A stretch of 64,000 nt of DNA from Streptomyces sp. NBC_01244 (GTDB lineage: Bacteria; Actinomycetota; Actinomycetes; Streptomycetales; Streptomycetaceae): assembly GCF_035987325.1 (NCBI RefSeq), contig NZ_CP108488.1:2108001-2172000 (forward strand). The letters run 5' to 3'. The notes beneath the pieces are model-generated. The model made no database searches. It saw only the letters and a list, made by a program, of their open reading frames with translations, and was not told the origin of the DNA. Made by a program: the position numbers and the translations under genes. How positions within the stretch are numbered: position 1 is the stretch's first letter; each line of letters opens with the position of its first letter. This document shows, in pieces, positions 11,665 to 20,554 of the stretch.

Positions 11665-12135
11665 TCAGACAACCACTTCGACGCACTCACCGGGCGGATT
11701 ACCTGATACCCGTTCGGTCTCAAGAGCGTTCTGCAGGATCACCACGGCGGCCGCCTGGTCGATGACCGACCGGCTCTTCTTCGCGTTCTTCCCCGAGGCC
11801 CGCAGGCCCTGGGCGGCGGTGACCGTCGTCATCCGCTCGTCCACCAGACGCACCGTCACGGGCTTGATGCCCTTGGCGAGTTCCATGGCGAAGGCGCGGC
11901 ACTTGGCCGCGGCCGGCCCTTCCCGCCCGCTGAGCGAGCGGGGCAGACCGACCACCACCTCGATGGGCTCGTACTCCGCGACGAGCTGCCGCAGCCGCCG
12001 GTGGGCGAAGGGGATGTCCCGGCCCGGAACGGTTTCCACCGGTGTGGCCAACACCCCGTCGGGGTCGCACGAGGCGACCCCGATCCGGGCGTCACCGACA
12101 TCGATGGCCAGACGGCGGCCGCGGCGCAGTGTCAT
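11665..12135 (-). CDS. ruvX: Putative pre-16S rRNA nuclease / Holliday junction resolvase-like YqgF
   Basis: YqgF/RuvX proteins are RNase H-fold nucleases implicated in 16S rRNA 5' maturation. The 156-residue protein opens MTLRRGRRLAIDVGDARIG, the conserved first acidic motif, and has VVVGLPRSLSG and LVDERMTTV (second acidic residue) in the expected order, with VIDQAAAVVIL near the end. It starts 2 bp after alaS, a widespread linkage, and is probably co-transcribed with alaS and mltG. Confidence 0.94.
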   Translation of the reverse strand: MTLRRGRRLAIDVGDARIGVASCDPDGVLATPVETVPGRDIPFAHRRLRQLVAEYEPIEVVVGLPRSLSGREGPAAAKCRAFAMELAKGIKPVTVRLVDERMTTVTAAQGLRASGKNAKKSRSVIDQAAAVVILQNALETERVSGNPPGECVEVVV

Positions 12136-12137
12136 CT

Positions 12138-14822
12138 TCAGGCCGTCTCTACGACGAGGCGCTCGACCGCGGCGATGGCCTCGGGGATGGCGGCCGGGTT
12201 CTGGCCACCGCCCTGGGCCACGTCCGGCTTGCCGCCACCGCCGCCACCGAGGGTCTTGGCGGCCGTACGGACCAGGTCGCCGGCTTTGAGACCGCGCTCG
12301 CGGGCGGCCTCGTTGGTGGCGATGACGGTCAGCGGGCGGTCATTGGCCGTGGTGAAGAGGGCCACGACGGCCGGGCGGTCGCCCGCGCCTGTAATTTGCT
12401 GCAGCCGGCCGCGGACGTCGAGGACCAGCTTGCGCAGGTCGTCGGCGCCGGTGCCGTCCGGGACGGTGCCCACGACGAGGGCGACGCCGTGGATGTCCTG
12501 GGCGTTGGCAGCGAGACCGGCGGCGGCCTGGAGGACCTTCTCCGCGCGGAACTTCTCGATCTCCTTCTCGGCGTCCTTCAGCTTGCCGAGCATGGAGGCG
12601 ATCTTCTCCGGAAGCTCCTCCGGACGGCCCTTGACCAGCTCCTGGAGCTGGGCGACGACCGTGTGCTCCTTGGCGAGGAAGTTGTACGCGTCCACGCCGA
12701 CGAGGGCCTCGACGCGGCGCACGCCGGAGCCGATGGAGGACTCGCCGAGCAGCTTCACCAGACCGAGCTGGCTGGTGTTGCCGACGTGCGTGCCGCCGCA
12801 CAGCTCCTTGGAGAAGTCGCCGATGGTCACGACGCGCACGCGCTCACCGTACTTCTCGCCGAACTCGGCGATGGCGCCCTGCTTCTTCGCCTCGTCGATG
12901 CTCATGATCTCGGCGGTGACGTCGAGCTCGCGCGAGAGCACGTCGTTGATCTTGTGCTCGACGTCGGTGAGCACCGAGCCGGGCACCGCGTTCGGCGAGC
13001 CGAAGTCGAAGCGGAAGCGGCCGGGCGAGTTCTCGGAACCGGCCTGGGCGGCCGTCGGGCCGAGCGCGTCGCGCAGGGCCTGGTGCGTCAGGTGCGTGGC
13101 CGAGTGGGCGCGGGCGATGGCCCGGCGGCGCTGGATGTCGATGGCGGCGTACGCGGAGGCGCCCACCGTCACCTCGCCGACCTGGACGGAGCCCTTGTGC
13201 ACGGAGACGCCGGGCACCGGCTGCTGCACGTCGCGGACGACGATGACGGCGCCCGAGTCGAGCTTGATGCGGCCCTGGTCGGCGAGCTGGCCTCCGCCCT
13301 CGGCGTAGAAGGGGGTGCGGTCCAGGACGACCTCGACCTCGTCGCCCTCGGAGGCGGCGGGCGCGGAGACGCCGTTGACCAGGAGGCCGACGATGGTGGA
13401 CTCGCCCTGGTTGGTGGCGTAGCCGGTGAACTCGGTGGCGCCGGAGCCGTCGGCGATCTCCCGGTAGGCGGACATGTCCGCGTGGCCGGTCTTCTTGGCC
13501 TTGGCGTCGGCCTTGGCGCGGTCGCGCTGCTCCTGCATGAGGCGGCGGAAGCCGGGCTCGTCCACGGCGAGGCCCTGCTCGGCGGCCATCTCCAGGGTGA
13601 GGTCGATCGGGAAGCCCCAGGTGTCGTGGAGCAGGAACGCCTTGTCGCCGGCCAGGACCGTGCCGCCGGCGGCCTTGGTCTCGGTCACGGCGGTGTCGAG
13701 GATGTTGGTGCCGCCCTTGATGGCCTTGAGGAAGGCGGCCTCTTCGGCGAGCGCGACGGTCTCGATGCGCTTGCGGTCGGTCACGAGCTCCGGGTACTGC
13801 TGCCCCATCGTCTCGATGACCACGTTGACCAGGTCCTGGACGACCGGACCGGTGGCGCCCATGAGGCGCATGTTGCGGATGGCGCGGCGCATGATGCGGC
13901 GCAGCACGTAGCCGCGGCCCTCGTTGCCGGGGGACACACCGTCGCCGATGAGCATGGTCGAGGTGCGGATGTGGTCGGCGACCACGCGCAGCGAGACGTC
14001 CGTGCCCTTCTCGGCGCCGTACTGCACGCCGGTCAGTTCGGTGGCCTTGTCCATGACCACGCGCAGGGTGTCGGTCTCGTACATGTTCTGTACGCCCTGC
14101 AGGATCATGGCGAGGCGCTCGAGGCCGAGACCGGTGTCGATGTTCTTCGACGGCAGGTCACCGAGGATCGGGAAGTCTTCCTTCCCGTCGCCGGCGCCGC
14201 GCTCGTACTGCATGAAGACCAGGTTCCAGATCTCCACGTAGCGCTCGTCGTTGACGGCGGGGCCGCCCTCGACGCCGAACTCGGGACCGCGGTCGTAGTT
14301 GATCTCCGAGCAGGGACCGCAGGGGCCCGGGACGCCCATGGACCAGAAGTTGTCCTTCTTGCCCAGGCGCTGGATGCGCTCCTGCGGGACGCCGACGACG
14401 TCACGCCAGATGGCCTCGGCCTCGTCGTCGTCGAGGTAGACCGTGATCCAGAGCTTCTCGGGCTCGAGGCCGTAGCCACCGTCCGCCACGGAGCTGGTGA
14501 GCAGCTCCCAGGCGTACTTGATGGCGCCTTCCTTGAAGTAGTCGCCGAAGGAGAAGTTGCCGCACATCTGGAAGAACGTGCCGTGGCGGGTGGTCTTGCC
14601 GACCTCTTCGATGTCCGGCGTACGGACGCACTTCTGCACGCTGGTGAGCGTGGACGCGGGCGGCTTGACCTCGCCGAGGAAGTACGGCTTGAACGGCACC
14701 ATGCCCGCGGGCACCAGCAGCAGAGTCGGGTCGTCCGCGATGAGCGACGCCGAAGGGACAACGGTGTGACCGCGCTCCTCGAAGAAGCTCAGCCAGCGGC
14801 GGCGGATTTCAGCCGACTCCAT
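12138..14822 (-). CDS. alaS: Alanyl-tRNA synthetase
   Basis: AlaRS charges tRNA-Ala in the cytoplasm. The 894-residue protein has the class II catalytic core at the N-terminus ([15 protein letters not shown]), the editing domain with the HxxxH zinc motif in [11 protein letters not shown] and the [11 protein letters not shown] segment, and a glycine-rich C-terminal C-Ala domain ending near [15 protein letters not shown]. The ATG at 14822 overlaps the preceding DUF6167 stop by one base (TGATG). Its length is normal. Confidence 0.97.
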   Translation of the reverse strand: MESAEIRRRWLSFFEERGHTVVPSASLIADDPTLLLVPAGMVPFKPYFLGEVKPPASTLTSVQKCVRTPDIEEVGKTTRHGTFFQMCGNFSFGDYFKEGAIKYAWELLTSSVADGGYGLEPEKLWITVYLDDDEAEAIWRDVVGVPQERIQRLGKKDNFWSMGVPGPCGPCSEINYDRGPEFGVEGGPAVNDERYVEIWNLVFMQYERGAGDGKEDFPILGDLPSKNIDTGLGLERLAMILQGVQNMYETDTLRVVMDKATELTGVQYGAEKGTDVSLRVVADHIRTSTMLIGDGVSPGNEGRGYVLRRIMRRAIRNMRLMGATGPVVQDLVNVVIETMGQQYPELVTDRKRIETVALAEEAAFLKAIKGGTNILDTAVTETKAAGGTVLAGDKAFLLHDTWGFPIDLTLEMAAEQGLAVDEPGFRRLMQEQRDRAKADAKAKKTGHADMSAYREIADGSGATEFTGYATNQGESTIVGLLVNGVSAPAASEGDEVEVVLDRTPFYAEGGGQLADQGRIKLDSGAVIVVRDVQQPVPGVSVHKGSVQVGEVTVGASAYAAIDIQRRRAIARAHSATHLTHQALRDALGPTAAQAGSENSPGRFRFDFGSPNAVPGSVLTDVEHKINDVLSRELDVTAEIMSIDEAKKQGAIAEFGEKYGERVRVVTIGDFSKELCGGTHVGNTSQLGLVKLLGESSIGSGVRRVEALVGVDAYNFLAKEHTVVAQLQELVKGRPEELPEKIASMLGKLKDAEKEIEKFRAEKVLQAAAGLAANAQDIHGVALVVGTVPDGTGADDLRKLVLDVRGRLQQITGAGDRPAVVALFTTANDRPLTVIATNEAARERGLKAGDLVRTAAKTLGGGGGGKPDVAQGGGQNPAAIPEAIAAVERLVVETA

Positions 14823-15175
14823 CAGTGGTCCTCATTCCGGTTGTACGGCCCGCTCAAGTGGTTCGAACGGTTCTTGGTCTGGTCGTGCTCGATGGCCCGC
14901 AGCCGCCGCGGCCCGGGAAGGGCGGTGACGTTGCCGGGCAGGTCGGGATCCTGGTGGAGTCCCAGTGCGTCGTTCAGCTCGTCCTCGCGCTGCGACATCC
15001 CCGACTTGACGTCGAGGGCGAAGTCCTTCAGGCGGTGGCCCGCTTCGATCGCCTTGTCGGCGGCCTGGGCGGCGAGGCTCTCCGGCGTCAGCTTCTTGAG
15101 CTGCCGGTTGACCTTGGTGGTGGCCCACACGCCGGCGGCCGCGCCGGCGGTGAACCAGAAGGCTCGGCGGAACAT
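14822..15175 (-). CDS. Small membrane-anchored protein, DUF6167 type
   Basis: This 117-residue protein has a short hydrophobic N-terminal segment (about residues 5-20, [15 protein letters not shown]) followed by a charged helical region with [15 protein letters not shown]. It resembles the Streptomyces DUF6167 family seen beside alaS. The function is unknown. Its stop overlaps the alaS start by one base, so it is translated with alaS. ATG start. Confidence 0.8.
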   Translation of the reverse strand: MFRRAFWFTAGAAAGVWATTKVNRQLKKLTPESLAAQAADKAIEAGHRLKDFALDVKSGMSQREDELNDALGLHQDPDLPGNVTALPGPRRLRAIEHDQTKNRSNHLSGPYNRNEDH

Positions 15176-15183
15176 CGGAGATC

Positions 15184-15630
15184 TCAGCCCTTCTGCTTCC
15201 GGCGCCGGGCCGCCGGCACCGTACGGCCGACGATCACGGTCCGTCGGGGGGTCTTGGCCGGCGCGTCCTGCGCGGCGGCGCCGCCCTTGCCCAGCGCCTT
15301 GCGGACGCCGTAACCGAAGGCCGCGACCTTGACGAGCGGGCCGCCGAAGGTCGACGCGACGGTGGAGGACAGCGCGGAGGCGTTGGAGGTGACTTCCTGT
15401 ACGTCGCTCGCGATGGCGTCGACCCGGTCGAGCTGGGTGCGCGCGGAGCGGACGGTGGTGGAGGCGTCCGCGAGCAGCGGGACGGCCTGCTCGGTCACGT
15501 CGGCCACGAGCTTGGTGGTCGCCTTGAGCACCTGGGCCAGCCTCACCAGCACCACGGCGAGGAAGGAGACCAGGATGGCCCAGAAGACGGCCACGAGGAT
15601 CCCGGCCACCTCTCCACCGGACACGTTCAC
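15184..15630 (-). CDS. DUF948-type single-pass membrane protein
   Basis: This 148-residue protein has one N-terminal transmembrane helix (about residues 9-31). A long amphipathic helical segment follows, rich in Thr, Val and Ala (about 35-110), of the kind found in DUF948 proteins. The C-terminal tail is strongly basic (RRKQKG). GTG start at 15630. It is the first gene of the leftward run into DUF6167, alaS, ruvX and mltG. The function is unknown. Confidence 0.8.
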   Translation of the reverse strand: MNVSGGEVAGILVAVFWAILVSFLAVVLVRLAQVLKATTKLVADVTEQAVPLLADASTTVRSARTQLDRVDAIASDVQEVTSNASALSSTVASTFGGPLVKVAAFGYGVRKALGKGGAAAQDAPAKTPRRTVIVGRTVPAARRRKQKG

Positions 15631-15754
15631 ACCGCTCTCTACAGATTGATCACCAAGCGAAAAAGTCGTCCTCCGACCCTATCGCGCCGGAGATCCGCCG
15701 CAGTACCGGAATTCCGGGGCGCCGCGCCCGTCGGGTGCCGGGAACCGACCCGTC

Positions 15755-15784
15755 TTGTACGCAGCGCATGCGGACCAGTACGCT
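15755..15784 (+). promoter_or_regulatory. Candidate promoter of the NB-ARC ATPase gene
   Basis: A -35-like TTGTAC (15755-15760) and a -10-like TACGCT (15779-15784) are spaced by 18 bp. The expected transcription start is about 3 bases before the ATG at 15794, and no ribosome site precedes that ATG, so the mRNA may be nearly leaderless, which is common in Streptomyces. This is inference from spacing only. Confidence 0.4.
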
Positions 15785-15793
15785 CCGTGTCCC

Positions 15794-18052
15794 ATGCGAC
15801 AAAGACCCATTCCACGAAGGACGCCGGGCAATCTTCCCTCGGACCTGAGCGGCTTCGTGGGGCGGGGCGGGGAACTTTCCGAGCTGGGGCGGCTGCTGGA
15901 CGCCTCGAGGCTGGTCACGGTGACCGGCGCGGGCGGCGTGGGCAAGACCCGGCTGGTACTGGCGGCGGCCAGGGCGGTCGCCGACGCGGCGGCCGGCCCC
16001 GGCGAAACCGGTGGTACTCCGGACCCGGCGCAGGAACGCTACTGCGACGGCGTGTGGCTGGCCGAGCTGGCCTCCGTACGGGATCCGGCGCTGCTGGAGC
16101 TGACGCTCGCCGAGGCGCTCGGGCTGACCGACCACACCACCCGTCCGCCCCGGACGGTCCTTGCCGAACACCTGGCCGAGCGGCGGCTGCTGCTGGTCCT
16201 GGACGGCTTCGAGCAGCTGGTCGACGAGACGGCCGACCTGGTACGGGACCTCCTGCGCCGCTCCCCCGGCCTGCGCGTGCTCGCCTCCGGTCGGCGCCCG
16301 CTGACCCTCGACGGGGAGCTGTCCTGGCCGCTGGCCCCGCTGGGGCCGGAGGAGGCCCTGGCCCTGCTGATCGAGCGGACCTCGGCGGCCGATCCGGCCT
16401 TCGCCCTGACGGAGTCCAACCGGGCGGAGCTGGCCGAGCTGTGCGCCCGCCTCGACGGCCTGCCGCTGGCGCTGGAGCTGGCGGCGGGGCGGCTGCGCAC
16501 GCTGTCGCCGGGGCAGGTGCTGTCCCGGCTCGAGGACCGCTTCGCCCTGCTGACGGGCGGCTCGCGCGGCGCGCTGCCCCGGCACCGGGCGCTGCGCACG
16601 GCGATCGGCTGGAGCCACGAGCTGTGCACGTCCGGGGAGCGGCTGCTGTGGGCGCGGCTCTCGGTCTTCGCCGGGCAGTTCGACCTGGACGCCGCCGAGT
16701 ACGTGTGCGCGGGGCCGGACCTGCCGGTGGATTCGGTGCTGGACCTGATCGGGGAGCTGCTGGGGCAGTCCCTGCTGGTCCGCGAGGAGACGGCTGCCGG
16801 GGTCCGCTACCGGATGCTGGAGAGCGTACGGATCTACGGGGCGGGCTGGCTGGAGTCGCTGGGCGACGCCCGGCGGCTGCGGCGCCGGCACCGGGACTGG
16901 TACATGGGCCTGGCCACCTGGTGCGAGCTGGACTGGTTCAGCCCGCGCCAGGAGGAGGTGGCCGCGCTGGTGGAGGCGGAGCTGGCGAACCTGCGGCTCG
17001 CGCTGGAGTGCTGCCTGGACGAGCCGGAGGAGATCCACCTCGGCCAGTACCTGGCGGGCACCCTCTGGTTCTACTGGGCGGGCTGCGGCCGGCTCACCGA
17101 GGGCCGGCACTGGCTGGACCGGACCCTGGAGGGCGACCTCGGGCTCGCCGGGGCGGAGTACGAGAGCTCCCGGCTGAAGGCGCTGTGGGTGCTCGGGTAC
17201 GTCGCGGCGCTGCAGGGCGACTCGGTGGCCTCGATGAGCGCGCTGTACGAGTGCCGGGACGGGGCCGCACGGAGCGAGAACCCGCTGGCGGCGGCGTACG
17301 CCGTGCACCGCATGGGCTGTCTCGCACTGGTCTCGGACGACATGACCCGGGCCGGGGAGCTGCTGGGCTCGGCGCTGGAGCGGTACCGGGAGGCCGGGGA
17401 GCTCAACAGCAACGTCCTGATGTGCCAGGTGGAGCTCGCGATGGCGCTGGCCTTCCAGGGGGAGCTGGCGGGCGCGCTCACCTTGTGCCGGGAGGTCCGG
17501 GACATCTGCGAGGAGCGCGGGGAGCGCTGGACGAAGGCGTACGCCCTGTACGTCCTGGCGTACGCGGCGCTGGACGCCGGGGGCACGGCCGAGGCGCGGC
17601 GGCTGCTGGCCGAGTGCGTGGCCATCAACCACACGTTCCGCGATCTGGTGGGGCTGGTGCTGGCGGTGGAGCTGCTGGCACTGGTCACGGTGGCCGAGGG
17701 GCATCCGGCGGAGGCGGCGGTCCTGCAGGGCGCGGCGGAGCCGCTGTGGGACGGGGTGGGGATGCGGCTGTTCGGCTCGGGCTACTTCAACGCCCCGCGG
17801 CTGATGTGCCAGGAGCGGGCGGGCGAGCTGCTGGGCGCCGAGCGGTACGCGTCCTGCGCCCGGCACGGCCGGACGCTGCCGCTGGACGTTCTGGTGGAGC
17901 GGGCCCTACGGGGACCGGAGCCGGCGCCCGTGCCGGCGGGCCCGCTGCCGAGGCCGCGCGGCGCCGCGGACCGGGCGGATCGGCTGATGGAGCACCCGGA
18001 GCCGAAAAGCAGGAAACCCGCCGGCTCCCCCAAGGGGGAACCGGCGGGCTGA
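15794..18052 (+). CDS. Stand-alone NB-ARC/STAND-type ATPase with TPR-like C-terminus
   Basis: This 752-residue protein resembles the ATPase half of AfsR/SARP-type regulators. It has an FVGR entry motif (about 21-24), Walker A GAGGVGKT (45-52), Walker B LLLVLDGFE (132-140) and the GLPL motif (222-225). The region from about 390 to 680 looks like helical TPR repeats. It has neither an N-terminal SARP/OmpR nor a C-terminal LuxR DNA-binding domain, so its output is unclear: a signal-sensing partner protein or a STAND switch without effector. It is a solitary gene convergent with rpsD. A hairpin overlaps its last codons. Confidence 0.82.
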   Translation: MRQRPIPRRTPGNLPSDLSGFVGRGGELSELGRLLDASRLVTVTGAGGVGKTRLVLAAARAVADAAAGPGETGGTPDPAQERYCDGVWLAELASVRDPALLELTLAEALGLTDHTTRPPRTVLAEHLAERRLLLVLDGFEQLVDETADLVRDLLRRSPGLRVLASGRRPLTLDGELSWPLAPLGPEEALALLIERTSAADPAFALTESNRAELAELCARLDGLPLALELAAGRLRTLSPGQVLSRLEDRFALLTGGSRGALPRHRALRTAIGWSHELCTSGERLLWARLSVFAGQFDLDAAEYVCAGPDLPVDSVLDLIGELLGQSLLVREETAAGVRYRMLESVRIYGAGWLESLGDARRLRRRHRDWYMGLATWCELDWFSPRQEEVAALVEAELANLRLALECCLDEPEEIHLGQYLAGTLWFYWAGCGRLTEGRHWLDRTLEGDLGLAGAEYESSRLKALWVLGYVAALQGDSVASMSALYECRDGAARSENPLAAAYAVHRMGCLALVSDDMTRAGELLGSALERYREAGELNSNVLMCQVELAMALAFQGELAGALTLCREVRDICEERGERWTKAYALYVLAYAALDAGGTAEARRLLAECVAINHTFRDLVGLVLAVELLALVTVAEGHPAEAAVLQGAAEPLWDGVGMRLFGSGYFNAPRLMCQERAGELLGAERYASCARHGRTLPLDVLVERALRGPEPAPVPAGPLPRPRGAADRADRLMEHPEPKSRKPAGSPKGEPAG
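18017..18048. terminator. Hairpin at the 3' end of the ATPase gene, facing rpsD
   Basis: CCCGCCGG (18017-18024) pairs with CCGGCGGG (18041-18048), and inner CCCC/GGGG pairs extend the stem. It lies inside the last codons of the ATPase gene and 42 bp beyond the rpsD stop, so it may serve both convergent genes. Confidence 0.65.
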
Positions 18053-18089
18053 ACCAGCCTGTGAGGCTATGTCCGCTGGTACTGCTAAA

Positions 18090-18701
18090 TCAGCGGGCGT
18101 AGTACTCGACGACGAGCTGCTCGTCGCAGATGACCGGGATTTCCTTGCGGTTCGGGTCGCGGTCCAGGCGGAAGGCCAGGGCCTTCAGGTTGACCTGCAG
18201 GTAACGCGGGGTTTCGCCCTCGCCTGCGTAGCCACCCTCACGGGCAACCTGGAACGGAACCTTCTCGCGGCTGCGCTCGCGCACCGTGATGACGTCGTCG
18301 GGACGGACGCGGAACGACGGCTTGTCGACCTTGTCGCCGTTGACCTCGATGTGGCCGTGAACGACCATCTGACGGCTCTGGTAGATGGTGCGGGCGATGC
18401 CCGAACGCAGGACCAGGGCGTCGAGGCGACGCTCGAGCTCGACGACCAGCGCCTCGCCCGTCTTGCCTTCGGCCTTCTTGGCGCGGTCGTACGCGCGGGC
18501 CATCTGACGCTCAGAGATGTCGTACTGAGCGCGCAGACGCTGCTTCTCCAGCAGACGAACCTTGTAGTCCGAGTTCTGCTTGCGGCCACGGCCGTGCTCG
18601 CCCGGCGGGTAGGGGCGGGCCTCGAAGTACTTGACGGCCTTCGGGGTCAGCGCAATGCCGAGGGCACGCGACTTCTTGACCTTGGGTCGCTTCTGGTTCA
18701 C
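18090..18701 (-). CDS. rpsD: 30S ribosomal protein S4
   Basis: S4 is a primary 16S rRNA binder and assembly initiator. The 203-residue protein has the S4 N-terminal domain and the S4 RNA-binding fold (about 95-160: LVLRSGIARTIYQSRQMVVHG). Its N-terminus lacks the CxxC zinc-binding cysteines found in zinc-type S4, so it is a zinc-independent form. GTG start. It is monocistronic here rather than in a ribosomal protein operon, and is divergent from the DUF2470 gene with only 55 bp between starts. Confidence 0.96.
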   Translation of the reverse strand: MNQKRPKVKKSRALGIALTPKAVKYFEARPYPPGEHGRGRKQNSDYKVRLLEKQRLRAQYDISERQMARAYDRAKKAEGKTGEALVVELERRLDALVLRSGIARTIYQSRQMVVHGHIEVNGDKVDKPSFRVRPDDVITVRERSREKVPFQVAREGGYAGEGETPRYLQVNLKALAFRLDRDPNRKEIPVICDEQLVVEYYAR

Positions 18702-18724
18702 GTGGAACCTACCTCCATGTAAGT

Positions 18725-18743
18725 TAGGTGAGGCTTACCTTAG
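18725..18743. promoter_or_regulatory. Candidate iron box (DmdR1/IdeR-type operator)
   Basis: TTAGGTGAGGCTTACCTTA matches 16 of 19 positions of the actinobacterial iron-box consensus TTAGGTTAGGCTAACCTAA and keeps its dyad symmetry. It lies 13 bp before the DUF2470 start, directly upstream of a GAGGAGG ribosome site, and 24 bp before the rpsD start on the other strand. Such sites are bound by the iron-loaded DtxR-family repressors DmdR1/IdeR. Confidence 0.8.
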
Positions 18744-18756
18744 CGAGGAGGACGTA

Positions 18757-19647
18757 ATGTCTCGACCACATGGGATCCCCCTGCCCAGTGCGCACCGAAG
18801 TTCAGATCCAAACGAAACAGGATCTGCTTTCGGCGACGATAAGCAAGGTCAGCCGCGTCCCAGGGAAGGCGTTCGGCAGCTCACCGGAGCCGAACGCGTA
18901 CGAACCCTCGTAGAGTCCAACGCCTCAGTATCCCTCACGCTCCCGGGTGCTTATGACCGGGAGGAGCTCGGGACAGGGGTGCCGGCCGCTAGGACCGTCA
19001 CCCCGGACGGGGACGTGATTCTCCTGGTATCAGGGGAATCCGCGGCTGCCAGGGCAGCCGCTCACGCCCAGGACGACGACCTCACCGCCGTGATCGAGAT
19101 CACGGATGTGGCGCCGGTGTCCGTGCCCCATCGTATCCGAGGCCGAGCGTGGCTCGCCGGGTGGCTCACCCCGGTGCGCGGGGCCGCCGACCGGGCGGCC
19201 TGCGCGGCCCTGCTGGCCGAGCGGCACCCGGTCGGCGAACTCCTCGGCCTGACCGAGTCGCTCGACGCCCCGCCCGCCGGCCGGCCCGCGTGGATGCTGC
19301 TGCGCCTGGAGGTCGGCGAGATCTCGGTGGACGACCTCTGGGGCGCCGAGCACGTGGACCCGGAGCTGCTGGCCGCGGCCGAGCCGGACCCGATGGTGGC
19401 CCACGAGACGGAGCTCCTCCAGCACCTGGCCTCTTCGCACGGGGACCGGATGGGTGACCTGTGCGGCCTGCTGGGCACCCGGGAGACGGCGGACCTGACG
19501 GCGGTCCCCCTCGCGCTGGACCGGCTGGGCCTGCGGGTGCGCTTCACCCGCGGCGCCACCGCCTTCGACGCCCGCTTCGACTTCCCGGAGCCGGTGACCG
19601 ACGTCTGCGGCCTGCGCCGGGCGATGAGCACGCTGTTCGCCGGCTAG
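18757..19647 (+). CDS. DUF2470 (heme-utilisation-associated) protein, probably iron-regulated
   Basis: This 296-residue soluble protein begins MSRPHGIPLPSAH at an ATG preceded by GAGGAGG. Its C-terminal 80 residues match the DUF2470 pattern: HETELLQHLASSHGDRM, then a VPLALDRLGLRVRF segment and DFPEPVTDVCGLRRAM. DUF2470 domains occur in heme oxygenase-like and pyridoxamine-oxidase-like proteins linked to heme handling. No catalytic motif is clear in the N-terminal 200 residues. The iron box in its leader suggests expression when iron is low, which fits recovery of iron from heme or siderophore metabolism. Confidence 0.8.
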   Translation: MSRPHGIPLPSAHRSSDPNETGSAFGDDKQGQPRPREGVRQLTGAERVRTLVESNASVSLTLPGAYDREELGTGVPAARTVTPDGDVILLVSGESAAARAAAHAQDDDLTAVIEITDVAPVSVPHRIRGRAWLAGWLTPVRGAADRAACAALLAERHPVGELLGLTESLDAPPAGRPAWMLLRLEVGEISVDDLWGAEHVDPELLAAAEPDPMVAHETELLQHLASSHGDRMGDLCGLLGTRETADLTAVPLALDRLGLRVRFTRGATAFDARFDFPEPVTDVCGLRRAMSTLFAG

Positions 19648-19658
19648 GCCGTGGACCC

Positions 19659-20366
19659 CTAGGGGCAGGTGCCGAGCATCTCCTGCAGCGCCTGCTTCTC
19701 CGGCGGGGTCACGGAGAGCGCGTACTTCGCCTTGATCCCGGTGTACCGCCGCGCGTACTCGCACCAGTAGCCCTTCTGGGGCGGCTTCCACTTGTCCGCG
19801 GTCTTGCTGCTCTTGTCGTAGTTCGTCTGCTTGTCCACGGCGAGCAGCACGTCCAGGTCGTTGGCGTACTCCAGGCGCCGCTGCGGGGTCCAGGCGTACG
19901 CGCCCCCGCGCCAGGCGGCGCCGAGGGCGACGACGTGGTCGGTCTGGATCTGCGAGGCGCGGCGGTAGTAATAGGGGAGCTCCTTCCCCGTGTACGGGTC
20001 CTTCAGCACCCCGGACAGCACGACGCAGGGGTTCCTGTCGCCCTCGCGCAGCTCCCGCAGGTCCCGGCGCAGGACGTCGTCGCGGGTGTCGCAGCCGTTG
20101 CGGCCGCCGATGGCGTCGGTCTCGTCGGACCAGTACTTGCCGAAGTTCTCGCGCTTGTACGTCTCCCAGTTCTTGCCCCACTCGACCTTGAGCTTGCCGA
20201 GCTCGGTCTTGGCGGCGGCCGCGGCGGGCGGGAAGCCCGCGCTCGCGAGGGGGACCTGGGCGACGAGTGCGGCGGCGCTGGCCTGTGCCCTTTCGCCGTC
20301 TCCGTGGTGACACCCGCCGAGCAGCAGCGCGGCCGCGACGGCGATGAGCGGAGCGGGACGTCCCAT
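19659..20366 (-). CDS. Lipoprotein HNH/DUF1524-type nuclease
   Basis: This 235-residue predicted lipoprotein has a signal peptide with an LLGGC lipobox near residues 15-19, so it should be exported and membrane-anchored. The mature part has the DUF1524/GmrSD-C nuclease pattern: QTDHVVALGAAWRGGA with the catalytic His, and LEYANDLDVLLAV with the conserved Asn-Asp. Cysteines in NGCDTRDDVL, RNPCVVL and YWCEYARRY may form disulfides. The ATG at 20366 was chosen for its signal peptide. Secreted relatives in Streptomyces are thought to degrade extracellular nucleic acid. Confidence 0.85.
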   Translation of the reverse strand: MGRPAPLIAVAAALLLGGCHHGDGERAQASAAALVAQVPLASAGFPPAAAAAKTELGKLKVEWGKNWETYKRENFGKYWSDETDAIGGRNGCDTRDDVLRRDLRELREGDRNPCVVLSGVLKDPYTGKELPYYYRRASQIQTDHVVALGAAWRGGAYAWTPQRRLEYANDLDVLLAVDKQTNYDKSSKTADKWKPPQKGYWCEYARRYTGIKAKYALSVTPPEKQALQEMLGTCP

Positions 20367-20414
20367 GCGACGGAGCCTAGGCCCGGCTCCCTGGTCCCGT
20401 GCCCGCGACACGAC

Positions 20415-20548
20415 CCCGCTGCGCGGGGCGAAGTCCCCTACCCGCCCTTCCACCGTTCCCTGGGGCTCCGCCCCAGACCCCGCGCCTCAAACGCCGGCGA
20501 AAATCCAGCCCCGCCGGCGTTTGAGGCGCGGGGGTCCGGGAACGGCGC
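20415..20548. repeat. Intergenic palindromic repeat, copy A
   Basis: A perfect 18-bp inverted repeat (20482-20499 with 20512-20529, core CTCAAACGCCGGCG) is flanked by conserved arms containing GCCCTTCCACCGTTCCCTGG and CCCCAGACCCCG. It lies between rarA and the HNH lipoprotein gene. The same module recurs near 26.4, 33.6, 39.1 and 43.9 kb. Confidence 0.9.
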
Positions 20549-20554
20549 CGCAGG

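Noticed and set aside
12042..15332. Long plus-strand ORF of 1096 codons opposite alaS
   Set aside because: It is antisense to alaS, whose full-length protein is unmistakable. High GC leaves few stops in the opposite frame, and the translation is low-complexity Gly/Asp/Val/Leu sequence without motifs.
15650..17866. 738-codon minus-strand ORF opposite the NB-ARC ATPase
   Set aside because: It is the antisense frame of a gene with complete Walker motifs, and its own product is Gln/Arg/Pro-rich without motifs.
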